Shown: positions 1 to 8,475 of the stretch, in pieces
Numbering within the stretch: position 1 is the stretch's first letter
Layout: every line of letters starts with the position of its first letter
Origin: Pseudomonadota bacterium
Lineage (GTDB): Bacteria; Desulfobacterota; Desulfovibrionia; Desulfovibrionales; Desulfomicrobiaceae
Direction of reading: 5' to 3'
Assembly: GCA_018902545.1 (NCBI GenBank)
Contig: JAHIQM010000006.1
Location: forward strand, 62,001-126,000
Length of the DNA stretch: 64,000 nt
Translations under genes and position numbers: made by a program
Notes under the pieces: generated by a model
Told to the model about the DNA's origin: nothing
Database searches by the model: none
What the model saw: only the letters and a program-made list of their open reading frames with translations

Positions 1-537
1 CTGATCGAACTGCTTTTCGATGCGTTGGATATCAAGCCTGACTACAAGATGATGGGCATTGGCGCCAGCGTCGATGCCATGAAGGGCGGCGTGGTTGAGG
101 GATGGATGAAGGCCGGGTTTAAAGACGCGGCAATCATGGATATCGAATCGACCATGGACATCAATGTTCTGACGGTGACTCAGGAAATGATCGACAAGAT
201 GAATGCCAAGTATCCCGCTCATGGTCTAATGATGACTATTCCGACCGGACTTTTCAATGCGGTCACCGCCGAGCAGTTGAGTTTCGCTTATGTGGTCAGC
301 GACTTTGTCCACAAGGATGTCCCGGATGAGGTTGTCGAGAAGATTCTCAAGGCCACTTATGACAAACGTGAGGAATTGGTCAGCAATATCGCAACCCTCC
401 GTGAGGGACGTTTTGCCGAGATGTATGATGTCGCCATCGAATATAATCTGGCGGTGCCCTTTCATCCTGCGGCAGCAAAATTCTACCAAGAGACTTTAGG
501 CGTTACCATTCCGGAAAAACTTCTGCCGCCTAAATGA
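1..537 (+). CDS. TAXI-family TRAP transporter solute-binding protein, C-terminal part (5' end outside window)
   Basis: The frame is open from base 1 (it reads LIELLFDALDIKPDYK) to the stop at 535-537, so only the last 178 residues are present and the start lies upstream. The segment resembles the C-terminal lobe of TAXI (TRAP-associated extracytoplasmic immunogenic) periplasmic binding proteins: a KGGVVEGW-like ligand lobe, a long helical tail, and an ending with 'FHPAAAKFYQE'. This ending is typical of the family. The protein would deliver a small, probably anionic, ligand to the fused permease encoded at 1331-3298. The substrate cannot be deduced. Family assignment is fairly sure. Confidence 0.8.
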   Translation: MIELLFDALDIKPDYKMMGIGASVDAMKGGVVEGWMKAGFKDAAIMDIESTMDINVLTVTQEMIDKMNAKYPAHGLMMTIPTGLFNAVTAEQLSFAYVVSDFVHKDVPDEVVEKILKATYDKREELVSNIATLREGRFAEMYDVAIEYNLAVPFHPAAAKFYQETLGVTIPEKLLPPK

Positions 538-613
538 TGCATCCCTCACGATGTGAGATATGGCAAGTGGTTGAATTGGAGTGCTTTCCTTATGCATACT
601 GGAGGACATAACG

Positions 614-1000
614 ATGATGAAGAAATGGTTGCCTAGGGCCGCTTTAGCGATGATCGCCGCGTCGTTTCTGGTTTTGAGTTTCAGTCTCGTAGAAATTGCC
701 ACAGCGGGGAGTAAGGCTGCGGTTGCCATTGACCCGCCGTCCGGAAAAAAAGCTACAGTTATCACGATAACTGGGACCGGCTTTGCGCCTCAGGAAGAGG
801 TTGACGTCGTTATCACCCTTGGCCCCGGACAAAGAGTCGGTTTGGGAACGGAAAAAGTCGAGATGATCGTGACCGATGACCAAGGTGGGTTTTCCGTCCC
901 GTCGGCCATTCCGATGAACGCCAAGCCGGGTACATACCCTATCGATGTGGAAGGCAGTAAAGGGTCCGTGTTCAGCACGAGCATTGTCGTAACCGAATAG
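614..1000 (+). CDS. Small exported IPT/TIG-like beta-domain protein
   Basis: A 128-residue protein. I chose the ATG at 614 because GGAGG sits at 601-605, 8 nt upstream; ATG 617 is equally possible. The N-terminus (MMKKWLPRAALAMIAASFLV...ATAGS) is a signal peptide, so the product is likely periplasmic or secreted. The mature part, 'IDPPSGKKATVITITGTGF' followed by 'VTDDQGGFSVPSAIP' and 'KPGTYPIDVEG', resembles an IPT/TIG immunoglobulin-like fold. It sits between the TAXI binding protein and the TRAP permease on the same strand, which suggests an accessory role in that uptake system. No enzymatic motif is visible and the function is unknown. Confidence 0.7.
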   Translation: MMKKWLPRAALAMIAASFLVLSFSLVEIATAGSKAAVAIDPPSGKKATVITITGTGFAPQEEVDVVITLGPGQRVGLGTEKVEMIVTDDQGGFSVPSAIPMNAKPGTYPIDVEGSKGSVFSTSIVVTE

Positions 1001-1026
1001 TACGGCAAGCGGATAAGATGGATCAC

Positions 1027-1074
1027 GAGAAGCCCTGGTTGTTCGGTGTGTTGCGCCATCGACCTGGGCTTCTC
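1027..1074 (+). other. Intergenic stem-loop within a 330-nt gap
   Basis: The stretch 1001-1330 has no convincing gene. It contains a perfect 9-bp inverted repeat, GAGAAGCCC (1027-1035) and GGGCTTCTC (1066-1074), with a ~30-nt loop. A second small dyad follows (GCAAAGA ... TCTTTGC, about 1079-1100). No clear U-tract follows, so termination is doubtful. It may be a processing or attenuation element between the binding protein and permease genes. Confidence 0.3.
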
Positions 1075-1330
1075 CATGCAAAGATGTCTATTTCTTTGCC
1101 GGACCGCCGAAAACGATCGGTACATGGTGCGGCCCTTATCTGTCGAACGGAAGAGCCTCGGCCTGTAAGTCCGGGCGTGAGTCGAGCGGCTGTTGCCCGG
1201 GATAAAGGGCGGGCGTTGAGTGCCGCTACAACACGCTTCTCATTGCACTGCCCTTGTGTCTGAATCCGCCTCGATGTTTCGGTTGGCGGTTCGAAACTTC
1301 GATTATCATTTGTTCAAATCAAGGTGGCCC

Positions 1331-3298
1331 ATGCGTAATTTAAAAGGCTGGTCAAAAATTTGTGTAGCAATAATGGCAGGAATATGGAGTGTGTTCCTTG
1401 TCTACACTGCAATAACAATTGCACTGCATCCAATCTTGCAGGGATCTATTTCACTCTGTTTTGGATTAGCTATAGTTTTTCTCATGTATCCATTTTCACA
1501 AAATGCTCGTCTATATGAAAGTTCAGAAAAACACTTGTTGAAAACATTGATTTACGGTTCCAAAACGAGTCCATCGGTTTTGGACGTTGTGTGTATTGTG
1601 TTTAGCGTGTTCCCATGCCTTTATATCATGTTTTCCTGGGAATCGATTGCTCGCAGTGCAGGGTACTACGAAGACTATCAATTGGTTCTTGGCTTTGCTC
1701 TCATTATCGGCTTGCTTGAGGCAACCCGGCGCTCTCTTGGAAACTCCATTCCCATTCTTATGCTTTGTTTCTTGGGCTATGCACTTTTCGGTGAACACAT
1801 CCCCGGCATGTTCGGGCATGCCGGCTTCCAGGGAACCGAAATTCTCTACCAGCTTTTTCTGATGCAGGAAGGCATCTGGGGCTTGCTGACCGACATGACC
1901 AGCAAGCTGATTGCCCTCTTTGTCCTCTTCGGGCCAGTGCTGTTCGCCACCGGGGTCGGCAAGACCTTCATGGACATCGCCATGCTCTTCGGCGGACGCA
2001 TTCGTGGCGGCGCCGGACATGTCGCCGTGGTTGGCAGCTCATTTTTTGGAATGCTGTCCGGTTCCTCTGTGGCCAACGTCGCCACGACCGGTTCCTTCAC
2101 CATCCCCACCATGAAGCGGCTCAAGTTTCCCCCTGCCCTCGCCGGTGCGGTGGAGGCATCCGCCTCCTCTGGAGGACAGATCATGCCGCCGATCATGGGG
2201 GCCGGCTGTTTCATAATGGCAGAATTTCTGAATATCTCCTACGTCTCCGTGATGATTGCCGGGATCATTCCCGGTCTGCTTTATTTTGTCGGGGTGTCCG
2301 CCGGCATATGGGTGGAGGCGGGGCGCTACGGGATCGGCAAGCTCCCCGATGACCTGATGCCCAAGCTCAAAGAGGTCTTCAACTTCAGGCAGATGTTCAC
2401 CTTTCTCGCTCCGGTCGGCATATTGATGGCCATGCTGTTCATGTTCTTCCCCGCAGAGAAGGCTGCCGGCGTCGCGCTGATCGTTGCCATGGTCAACTAT
2501 CTGCTTATTGGAGGACCGCTGACATTGGTGTCGGTCCGTCAAAGGATGAAGACCATCTGGGAAGATGGCTTTTTCCGGGCGGTGGTATCGGCGCTGGCGT
2601 GGCTGATGGTCATGATGAGTTGTGTCCAGATGGCGGTAACCATGATCTCCATGACCGGTTTCGGGGTCAAGGTTTCAGCCGGAATCCTCAGCCTGGCAGG
2701 AACGAGCGTCTTCCTGGCCCTGATCGCAACGATGCTCATCTCCATGATCCTCGGCATGGGCATGACCACAACCGCCGCCTATGTCATTGCTGCTGCGGTT
2801 CTGGTCCCGGCCCTTGAGCAGATCGGACTTCCTGCCCTGGCCAGCCACCTCTTCATCTTTTATTTTGCTATCAAGTCCGGGTTGACGCCCCCGGTATGCA
2901 TCACTGTTTTCACCGCCGCGGCGATCGCAGGCAGTCCCTGGCTCAAGACGGCCTGGTATTCGATGCGCTTGGGTGTCGGCGGTTACATCATTCCCTTTTA
3001 CTTCATCTTCATGCCCGAATACCTGATGCAGGGTGAACCGATCCTGATCGTCTATGCCTTTGTTTCCGGAGTTGCTGCCATGCTGGCCATTGAGGCTGGT
3101 GTGATGGGCTTCTTCACCAAATCATCAACCATACTTGAAAGGATTATCTATATCGCGGCCGGCCTGATGATCCTTGGCCCGTGGACCATCAGCCTCGTCG
3201 GCTATGCCCTGTGGGTCGTCGGCTATCTGCTCGAGCGCTTTGACGTGCAGTTCCCCGTCATTGCCGTGCGTCCGGCGCTCGAAAAGCATTACGTCTAG
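1331..3298 (+). CDS. TRAP transporter permease, fused small and large subunits (TAXI-associated)
   Basis: A 655-residue polytopic membrane protein. An N-terminal group of four helices (small, DctQ-like part) precedes a DctM-like large part. The hallmark 'GSSFFGMLSGSSVANVATTGSFTIP' and 'SASSGGQIMPPIMGAG' stretches of fused TAXI-TRAP permeases are present around residues 230-295. It would carry out sodium- or proton-driven uptake with the binding protein at 1-537. The ATG at 1331 has AAGGTGG just upstream (1321-1327) and begins 'MRNLKGW'. In-frame ATGs at 1274 and 1220 give longer products but lack a good ribosome site. The first 250 bases of the gene are noticeably more AT-rich than the rest. 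Confidence 0.88.
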   Translation: MRNLKGWSKICVAIMAGIWSVFLVYTAITIALHPILQGSISLCFGLAIVFLMYPFSQNARLYESSEKHLLKTLIYGSKTSPSVLDVVCIVFSVFPCLYIMFSWESIARSAGYYEDYQLVLGFALIIGLLEATRRSLGNSIPILMLCFLGYALFGEHIPGMFGHAGFQGTEILYQLFLMQEGIWGLLTDMTSKLIALFVLFGPVLFATGVGKTFMDIAMLFGGRIRGGAGHVAVVGSSFFGMLSGSSVANVATTGSFTIPTMKRLKFPPALAGAVEASASSGGQIMPPIMGAGCFIMAEFLNISYVSVMIAGIIPGLLYFVGVSAGIWVEAGRYGIGKLPDDLMPKLKEVFNFRQMFTFLAPVGILMAMLFMFFPAEKAAGVALIVAMVNYLLIGGPLTLVSVRQRMKTIWEDGFFRAVVSALAWLMVMMSCVQMAVTMISMTGFGVKVSAGILSLAGTSVFLALIATMLISMILGMGMTTTAAYVIAAAVLVPALEQIGLPALASHLFIFYFAIKSGLTPPVCITVFTAAAIAGSPWLKTAWYSMRLGVGGYIIPFYFIFMPEYLMQGEPILIVYAFVSGVAAMLAIEAGVMGFFTKSSTILERIIYIAAGLMILGPWTISLVGYALWVVGYLLERFDVQFPVIAVRPALEKHYV

Positions 3299-3322
3299 GC
3301 TGGATACAATCTGTCTGAAATC

Positions 3323-3361
3323 GAGGCGCCTCATGCCAATGGGGCGCCTCATCTTTTTTTA
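3323..3361 (+). terminator. Rho-independent terminator after TRAP permease
   Basis: Perfect 8-bp stem GAGGCGCC (3323-3330) / GGCGCCTC (3343-3350) followed by ATCTTTTTTT. It lies 25 nt after the permease stop codon. The next 220 bases, up to the convergent phosphatase gene, hold nothing I can name. Confidence 0.85.
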
Positions 3362-3583
3362 TACGGTTCGGGTTTGATCTGTCGTCCGGATGGGATGCTG
3401 TTGCGGTGGCGTGGAAGCAAGGAGGGCCCCCATCTGTCCGATTCCGCGTGCGACAAGGAGAGCGCCAGAGCCGGACGGCAAGTGTGTGGTGCGCGCGCGG
3501 ATGGGGTCAGAGAAGGATGGGGCACTCGTGGCCTAAGGTAATGGGCGTAGTGCTCACGCGGACAGCACCTGAGCGGGCATTTT

Positions 3584-4408
3584 TCAGTCTTCCTGACGAA
3601 GCAGTTCGAGCAATGGGGGCAGTAGATGCGCGTTTGATGCGGCGAGTCGGTTTGTATGGAGCGGCGGTTTAGCCGTGAAGATGTCCGCGACCTGTCCCCC
3701 CGCTTCTGTGACAAGCAGCATTCCCGCTGCAATGTCCCAGGCCTTGAGGCTTTCCACGAAAAAAGCGTCCAGTCTGCCCGCCGCGACGTAGGCCAGGTCG
3801 AGGGCTGCGGCCCCGGACCGGCGGACACCGGCCGCGTGCGAGGCCACCGTGCAAAATCTTTTCAGGTAGGCGTCCCGGCCCGACCAAGATGGCGGCGGGA
3901 ACACCGTGCCCACCAGCGCATTTTCCATCGAACCCACATTCGAGACGGTGATAGGATTGCCATCGAGGAAGGCCCCGCGACCGACCAAGGCCCAGAATGT
4001 TTCACCGCGCAGCGGGTCGGCGACCACGCCCATGACGACCTCGTCGTCTACGGTCAGGGCCAGGGAGACTGCATAGAAGGGAAAGCCGTGCACGTAGTTC
4101 ATGGTTCCGTCGAGAGGGTCGACGATCCAGCGGCAGCGCGAATGGCCGCTCGTGCCGCCTTCTTCGCCGGTGAAGGCGAATTCGGGGAACCTGGCCTGCA
4201 AAAGGTTGCGGATGGCGTCTTCGGCCCGGCGATCAATGATTGTGGTCACGTCGCCCGGACTTTTGGTCTTGACCATGCCTTCGGTGAGTTGGTTCTGCCC
4301 CTGGACAAGGATCGCGCAGGCCTCGCCTGCGGCTTCAAGGGCTGCCGCAAGGGCCGCGTCCAGATCAACCAGCTCTTCAATGCGGGTCAGGTTTTTCGTG
4401 GAGGGCAT
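3584..4408 (-). CDS. Inositol monophosphatase family phosphatase (SuhB/CysQ-like)
   Basis: A 274-residue protein of normal family length. The metal-binding signatures are intact: 'FTGEEGG' (first motif), 'WIVDPLDGTMNYVHG' near residue 95, and 'KAWDIAAGMLLVTEAGG' near residue 222. The enzyme would hydrolyse a sugar- or nucleotide-linked monophosphate (inositol-1-phosphate, PAP or fructose-1,6-bisphosphate) using Mg2+. Which substrate is used cannot be told from sequence. PAP/APS-type substrates would suit a sulfur metaboliser, but that is speculation. It is transcribed in the same direction as the upstream pyruvate carboxylase gene, but a terminator separates them. Confidence 0.88.
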   Translation of the reverse strand: MPSTKNLTRIEELVDLDAALAAALEAAGEACAILVQGQNQLTEGMVKTKSPGDVTTIIDRRAEDAIRNLLQARFPEFAFTGEEGGTSGHSRCRWIVDPLDGTMNYVHGFPFYAVSLALTVDDEVVMGVVADPLRGETFWALVGRGAFLDGNPITVSNVGSMENALVGTVFPPPSWSGRDAYLKRFCTVASHAAGVRRSGAAALDLAYVAAGRLDAFFVESLKAWDIAAGMLLVTEAGGQVADIFTAKPPLHTNRLAASNAHLLPPLLELLRQED

Positions 4409-4465
4409 GATTCAAATCCTTTGCTGGAACCGCGTCCGTAAAATCAACAAACAGTGCGGGTTGCT

Positions 4466-4520
4466 AAAAAAAAGGGGAGCGGAAAGAGCGTTCGGTTGAC
4501 GCCTTTGCGCTCCCCCTTTT
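4466..4520 (-). terminator. Rho-independent terminator after pyruvate carboxylase
   Basis: Read on the minus strand, CGCTCCCC / GGGGAGCG (4508-4515 and 4474-4481) form a stem with outer A/T extension, followed by an eight-U tract (A-run at 4466-4473 on the plus strand). It is placed immediately after the carboxylase stop codon. Confidence 0.8.
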
Positions 4521-4524
4521 GCGT

Positions 4525-7500
4525 TTATACCTTCTGGCCGCAGGAGGTGCAGAACTTGAATTCCTCCCTGGTCACGGGGGCCGCGCAGGTCGGGCATTTG
4601 CGGGGCGCCGGCACAAGCTTGACCAGCAGCTCCCCTTCCTTGACCGGCACCATCTTCTTGTCTTCCTGATAGTCGGCGAATTTGAGCACGCGTTCGACCA
4701 TGCCGTCCACCGGGGCCAGAATCGATTTTTCCTGCTTCATGATGGAGATGTTAAAGAGCTCCTCCCCCTTTTTGACCATGTCGCCCGGTTTGACGAGCAT
4801 GACCCACAGATCTCCGCTGGAAGGCGAGCCGACCTGGTACGGGTCGTTCGGGTCGGCCTTTTCCATCCCGGCCTCGTTCTTGCCCGTGGCTTCGGCCACC
4901 TTGACCTGTTGGGTGAAGGATTCGGAATCGAGCGAATAGGAGACCAGGCTCATGCCCAGGTCGTCCGGGCGGGAGATGTGCTGCAAGGACAGGACGTGAT
5001 GCTTGCCTGCCGAATCCTTGAACATGATCTCCTCCCCGGCGCCCATGCCCTCGAACCAGATGTGCAGGGGCAGGCGGTTGCAGTCGCCGTATTGGCCCAC
5101 GAACTTGATGGTCGTCAGCGCATCGCCGGGGTGGCTCAGATACATGAGTAGCTCTTCTTCCGTAGGAGTGCGCCCGATGTGTTCGGCCAGGCTTTGCAGC
5201 TCCCTCGTTTCGTCCATATCCGAAAGCGTCGTCAGTGGGGAGCATTCCGTCCGCCGGGCAATGGCCTCCCGGTACTCGGGCCCGAAGGCCGATTCATAGA
5301 CCCAGTCTTGCGGGAACCCGAGCGGCAGGCGGCCGAACTTGCCGAGCAGCAGGTTCCTGAAAGCGTCATTGGCGTCCTGGTAGATATTCAGGCGCTCGGC
5401 CCTGATCTCGTCGGTCAGCGCCTCTTCGGGCAGCGTGACCACCTGGTCCAGCACGGACAACAGCTTGCGCAAGCCTCTTCGCCCGCCACGCTTGTAGGCG
5501 CCGGTCACGGCCAGGAAGGCAGTGTTCCAGGTGATCTGGGAGCCGGGCGTGACATCATGGTAGCGCACGATCTTGCGGATTCCGGCCAGAAACTTGAGCA
5601 TGAAGGGCAAGAGGTGGATGTAACCCTGCTTCATGGCCCCTTCCTGGGAGGAAGAGGTCGCGCCGCCGGGCATGCCGTGCTCGATGACGTCGTAGTCGAT
5701 GCCCTGGAAGTAGGGGGCCGTGTAGCGGTCGTAGTAGGGCATGATCTGCTTCAGCACGAAACCGGTGGTGCGGATCATGTCCTTGTTCAGGTTGGTCTTG
5801 AGACCAAGCTCTTCAATATAGGCCGCCGTGGACAGCACCTCACCCTGGCCGTACCAGCGCACCGAGGCGCCGATGACCGTGTCCACGATGTGCGCCCCGG
5901 CCTTGGCCGCCGCTGCCACGGCCGGAACAAAGAGGCCGTCGGTGTAGTGCCGGTGGTAGTGCAGGACCAGTTCAGGGTGGGTCTTGCGGATGGCCGTGAC
6001 CAGATTTGTCATGAAGATCGGCGGGCATGATCCGGCCATGTCTTTCAAACCCAGGATGAACGTCTTTTCCGCCGCGTCCTTGGAGCAGCCCTGGACCTCG
6101 GCGTTCATGTCGATGATCTCACGTACCACGCCCAGATAATGCGCCACGTCAAAGTCCTTGGCAAAGGACAGGGAGATGGCCGGTTCCCAGATGTTCTTGC
6201 GGGAAGCCAGGGCCATCTCGGCGAAGGGGCGCATGTTTTCGATGTGGTTCAGGAAATCGAAACAGCGGATGACGTCGTAGTGCTCGCAAATCATCTTGCC
6301 GGTACGGCGCATGATGTTGCGCGGCTGGGGCTTGTAGCCGAGCACGTTGGTGGAGCGGATGAGCAGCTGCTTCAGGGTCTTGGGCGCGAACTCGTTCCAC
6401 TCCCTGGCCTCGGAGAAGGGGTAGGTCATGTTGGCCAGCATGGCCACGTGGAAATGCGCGCCGCCGCCGTTCTCCAGGGAGAAGAACCCGCAGTTGTCCA
6501 GATAGGGGCCGATGATGCGGTCTTCGGCCAGCCGGAACCGGTTCCCTGAATTGGACTGGGTGATATCGCGGGCGGTGGTGTCGGTGAAATGGACGTGGCC
6601 GGAATCGCGAACGTACGACAGGAGCGCGTCCCGGTCCCCACGCGGGTAGGGGTACTGATAGTATTCGGGCTCCACGCCGGGCAGGGACGGCCTGAAGGGG
6701 TCCATGCGCTTGCTTTCCCGGGTGCGGTAGTCCCCGAGCTTGACGTGCGGGTTGTAGCCGTGGGCCGAAATCTCGGCCACCAGCCGGGACAGGCGCACGG
6801 CCTCGGACTCCTTGTCCATGTAATGCATGAGCTCAGGAGTATTGGCCACGAAATTGGTGTCGTAGTCGCCGCTGCGGAAGCGGGGGTGCGCAATGATCTG
6901 GCGGTGGAACTGGATCGTGGTCTTGATGCCGCCGATGACGTATTCACCCAGGGCGCGCTTCATGATCCCGAGCACCTTGCTCCACTCCGGGCCGTAGGCG
7001 ATGAGCAGGGCAGCGGCCGAATCATATTGCGACGGGAATTCATACCCTGCGCAGACGCAGGAATCCACGCGTACGCCGGGGCCGCCCGGAGACATGTAGC
7101 GGGTGATGCGCCCGGCGTTGGGGTTGAAGTCCTGCTGCGGGTCTTCGCAGTTGATGCGGACCTGCATGACATGGCTCTGGGGCGTGCAGTTCTCGTCGGT
7201 CAGACGAAGCCTGGCCCCGAAGGCCACGGCGATCTGCTCCTCGACCAGGTCGATGCCGTAGCGGCATTCGGTGATGCCGTGCTCGACCTGAAGACGGGTG
7301 TTGACCTCGATGAGATAGGCCCGACCCGTCGCGTCGACCAGAAATTCAACGGTGCACAGTGAGTAGTAGCCTACTGCGCGGACCAGCTGGCGCGAGTAGT
7401 CCTTGAGCTGGTCGCGTAGCTCCTCGGTCATGCCCGGCCAGGGGGAGGGAGTGATCTCGACCAGCTTCTGGTGGTTGCGCTGCACCGTGCAGTCGCGTTC

Positions 7501-8214
7501 GTCGAAGGCGAAGACGTTGCCGTACTTGTCGGCGATGACCTGGATTTCGATGTGCCGGATCGAGGTCAGCAGGCGCTCCACATACAGGCGCGGATTGCCG
7601 AAAGAGGCCTGGGCCAGGGTCGATGCCTTGACGAAGGCGTCGGCCAGCTGATCCTCGCTGAACACTTCGTAAATCCCCCGGCCACCGCCGCCGCCTTCCG
7701 CCTTGAGCATGACCGGCAGGCCGATCTGCGCGGTCACGGCTTTGGCCTCCTCCACGGAGACGGCTCCTGCTGATCCCGGCACCACGGGGATGCCCAGCTT
7801 TTGGGCCAGGGCTCGAACCTGCACCTTGTTGCCCAGAAGACGCATGGCCTCGGAGGTGGGGCCGATGAAGATGATGCCCGCATCGGCGCATTTGGAGGGG
7901 AAGGACTCGTCCTCGGAGGCAAAGCCCCAGCCGGGATGGATGGCCGCCACGCCCCTGGCCTTGGCCATGGCGATGACCTTGTCGATGTCCAGGTAGGCTC
8001 GCGGGTTCTCTCCAAGATGCAGGAGCTCCTGCGCGCCGGCGGTGAAGGGCGCGGTTTTGTCCACATCCGTGGCCGTGATCATGGGCACGGCCTGGAACAC
8101 TTCCTTGATGGAGCGGACGATGCGCCTGGCCGGGATGCCGCGGTTGGCCACAAGGATTTTTTTGCCCCGGATCTCCCGGGCGACTTCCTCAAAACTGCGG
8201 GGACGAGACGACAT
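4525..8214 (-). CDS. pyc: Pyruvate carboxylase, divergent long form with C-terminal zinc ribbon
   Basis: 1229 residues. The order is biotin carboxylase with ATP-grasp ('AEGGGGGRGIYEV', 'EVNTRLQVEH'), then a carboxyltransferase TIM barrel from about residue 530 ('FTDTTARDITQSN', 'GLKDMAGSCPP' with the lysine usually carboxylated, 'HYHRHYTDG'), and a PC tetramerisation region. A biotinyl domain has the acceptor lysine about residue 1160 in 'SIMKQEKS'. The last 25 residues form a two-CxxC zinc ribbon (CPTC...CTSC) that standard pyruvate carboxylases lack. Several barrel motifs are altered: RDAHQS is RDITQS and the GGATFD-like element is GGAHFH. Long carboxylases of this type are known in Desulfovibrio, so pyruvate to oxaloacetate is the best call; another 2-oxoacid substrate is possible. 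Confidence 0.87.
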   Translation of the reverse strand: MSSRPRSFEEVAREIRGKKILVANRGIPARRIVRSIKEVFQAVPMITATDVDKTAPFTAGAQELLHLGENPRAYLDIDKVIAMAKARGVAAIHPGWGFASEDESFPSKCADAGIIFIGPTSEAMRLLGNKVQVRALAQKLGIPVVPGSAGAVSVEEAKAVTAQIGLPVMLKAEGGGGGRGIYEVFSEDQLADAFVKASTLAQASFGNPRLYVERLLTSIRHIEIQVIADKYGNVFAFDERDCTVQRNHQKLVEITPSPWPGMTEELRDQLKDYSRQLVRAVGYYSLCTVEFLVDATGRAYLIEVNTRLQVEHGITECRYGIDLVEEQIAVAFGARLRLTDENCTPQSHVMQVRINCEDPQQDFNPNAGRITRYMSPGGPGVRVDSCVCAGYEFPSQYDSAAALLIAYGPEWSKVLGIMKRALGEYVIGGIKTTIQFHRQIIAHPRFRSGDYDTNFVANTPELMHYMDKESEAVRLSRLVAEISAHGYNPHVKLGDYRTRESKRMDPFRPSLPGVEPEYYQYPYPRGDRDALLSYVRDSGHVHFTDTTARDITQSNSGNRFRLAEDRIIGPYLDNCGFFSLENGGGAHFHVAMLANMTYPFSEAREWNEFAPKTLKQLLIRSTNVLGYKPQPRNIMRRTGKMICEHYDVIRCFDFLNHIENMRPFAEMALASRKNIWEPAISLSFAKDFDVAHYLGVVREIIDMNAEVQGCSKDAAEKTFILGLKDMAGSCPPIFMTNLVTAIRKTHPELVLHYHRHYTDGLFVPAVAAAAKAGAHIVDTVIGASVRWYGQGEVLSTAAYIEELGLKTNLNKDMIRTTGFVLKQIMPYYDRYTAPYFQGIDYDVIEHGMPGGATSSSQEGAMKQGYIHLLPFMLKFLAGIRKIVRYHDVTPGSQITWNTAFLAVTGAYKRGGRRGLRKLLSVLDQVVTLPEEALTDEIRAERLNIYQDANDAFRNLLLGKFGRLPLGFPQDWVYESAFGPEYREAIARRTECSPLTTLSDMDETRELQSLAEHIGRTPTEEELLMYLSHPGDALTTIKFVGQYGDCNRLPLHIWFEGMGAGEEIMFKDSAGKHHVLSLQHISRPDDLGMSLVSYSLDSESFTQQVKVAEATGKNEAGMEKADPNDPYQVGSPSSGDLWVMLVKPGDMVKKGEELFNISIMKQEKSILAPVDGMVERVLKFADYQEDKKMVPVKEGELLVKLVPAPRKCPTCAAPVTREEFKFCTSCGQKV

Positions 8215-8353
8215 AAGTTTTACTCCATTAGGTGCTGCAGGCAGGTGTGCCCGGGCTAGGCGCCATTTTAAACTTGAGTTGATCTGCGTTGCTGCCGAAA
8301 ACGAAGTCCCCTCCCTGCGACCTTTCAGAAGGTTGTGGGGGAGGGGGCAGGGT

Positions 8354-8383
8354 GCATTCGGAAGTTGTGCGAAGAGCGAATGC
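8354..8383. promoter_or_regulatory. Inverted repeat upstream of pyruvate carboxylase (possible operator)
   Basis: GCATTCG (8354-8360) and CGAATGC (8377-8383) form a 7-bp dyad in the 260-nt gap between the sulfo-lyase operon and the carboxylase start at 8214. A T-run follows on the plus strand, so it could also be a weak terminator in that direction, although no plus-strand gene precedes it. No other feature is visible between 8215 and 8430. Confidence 0.25.
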
Positions 8384-8429
8384 GATGTTTTTTTCAGGCG
8401 CGCAAGACAGTTTTGATCTGCGCGTAGAA

Positions 8430-8466
8430 ACAGCCCCTTCCCTGGCGGAAAGCCAGGGAAGGGGCT
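8430..8466 (-). terminator. Strong hairpin terminator of the suyAB-like operon
   Basis: Perfect 15-bp stem AGCCCCTTCCCTGGC (8432-8446) / complement (8452-8466) with a 5-nt loop. It lies 10 nt after the stop codon of the large subunit. Only a short U-tract (GUUUC) follows on the minus strand, but the stem is very stable. Confidence 0.7.
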
Positions 8467-8475
8467 TCGAGGATG

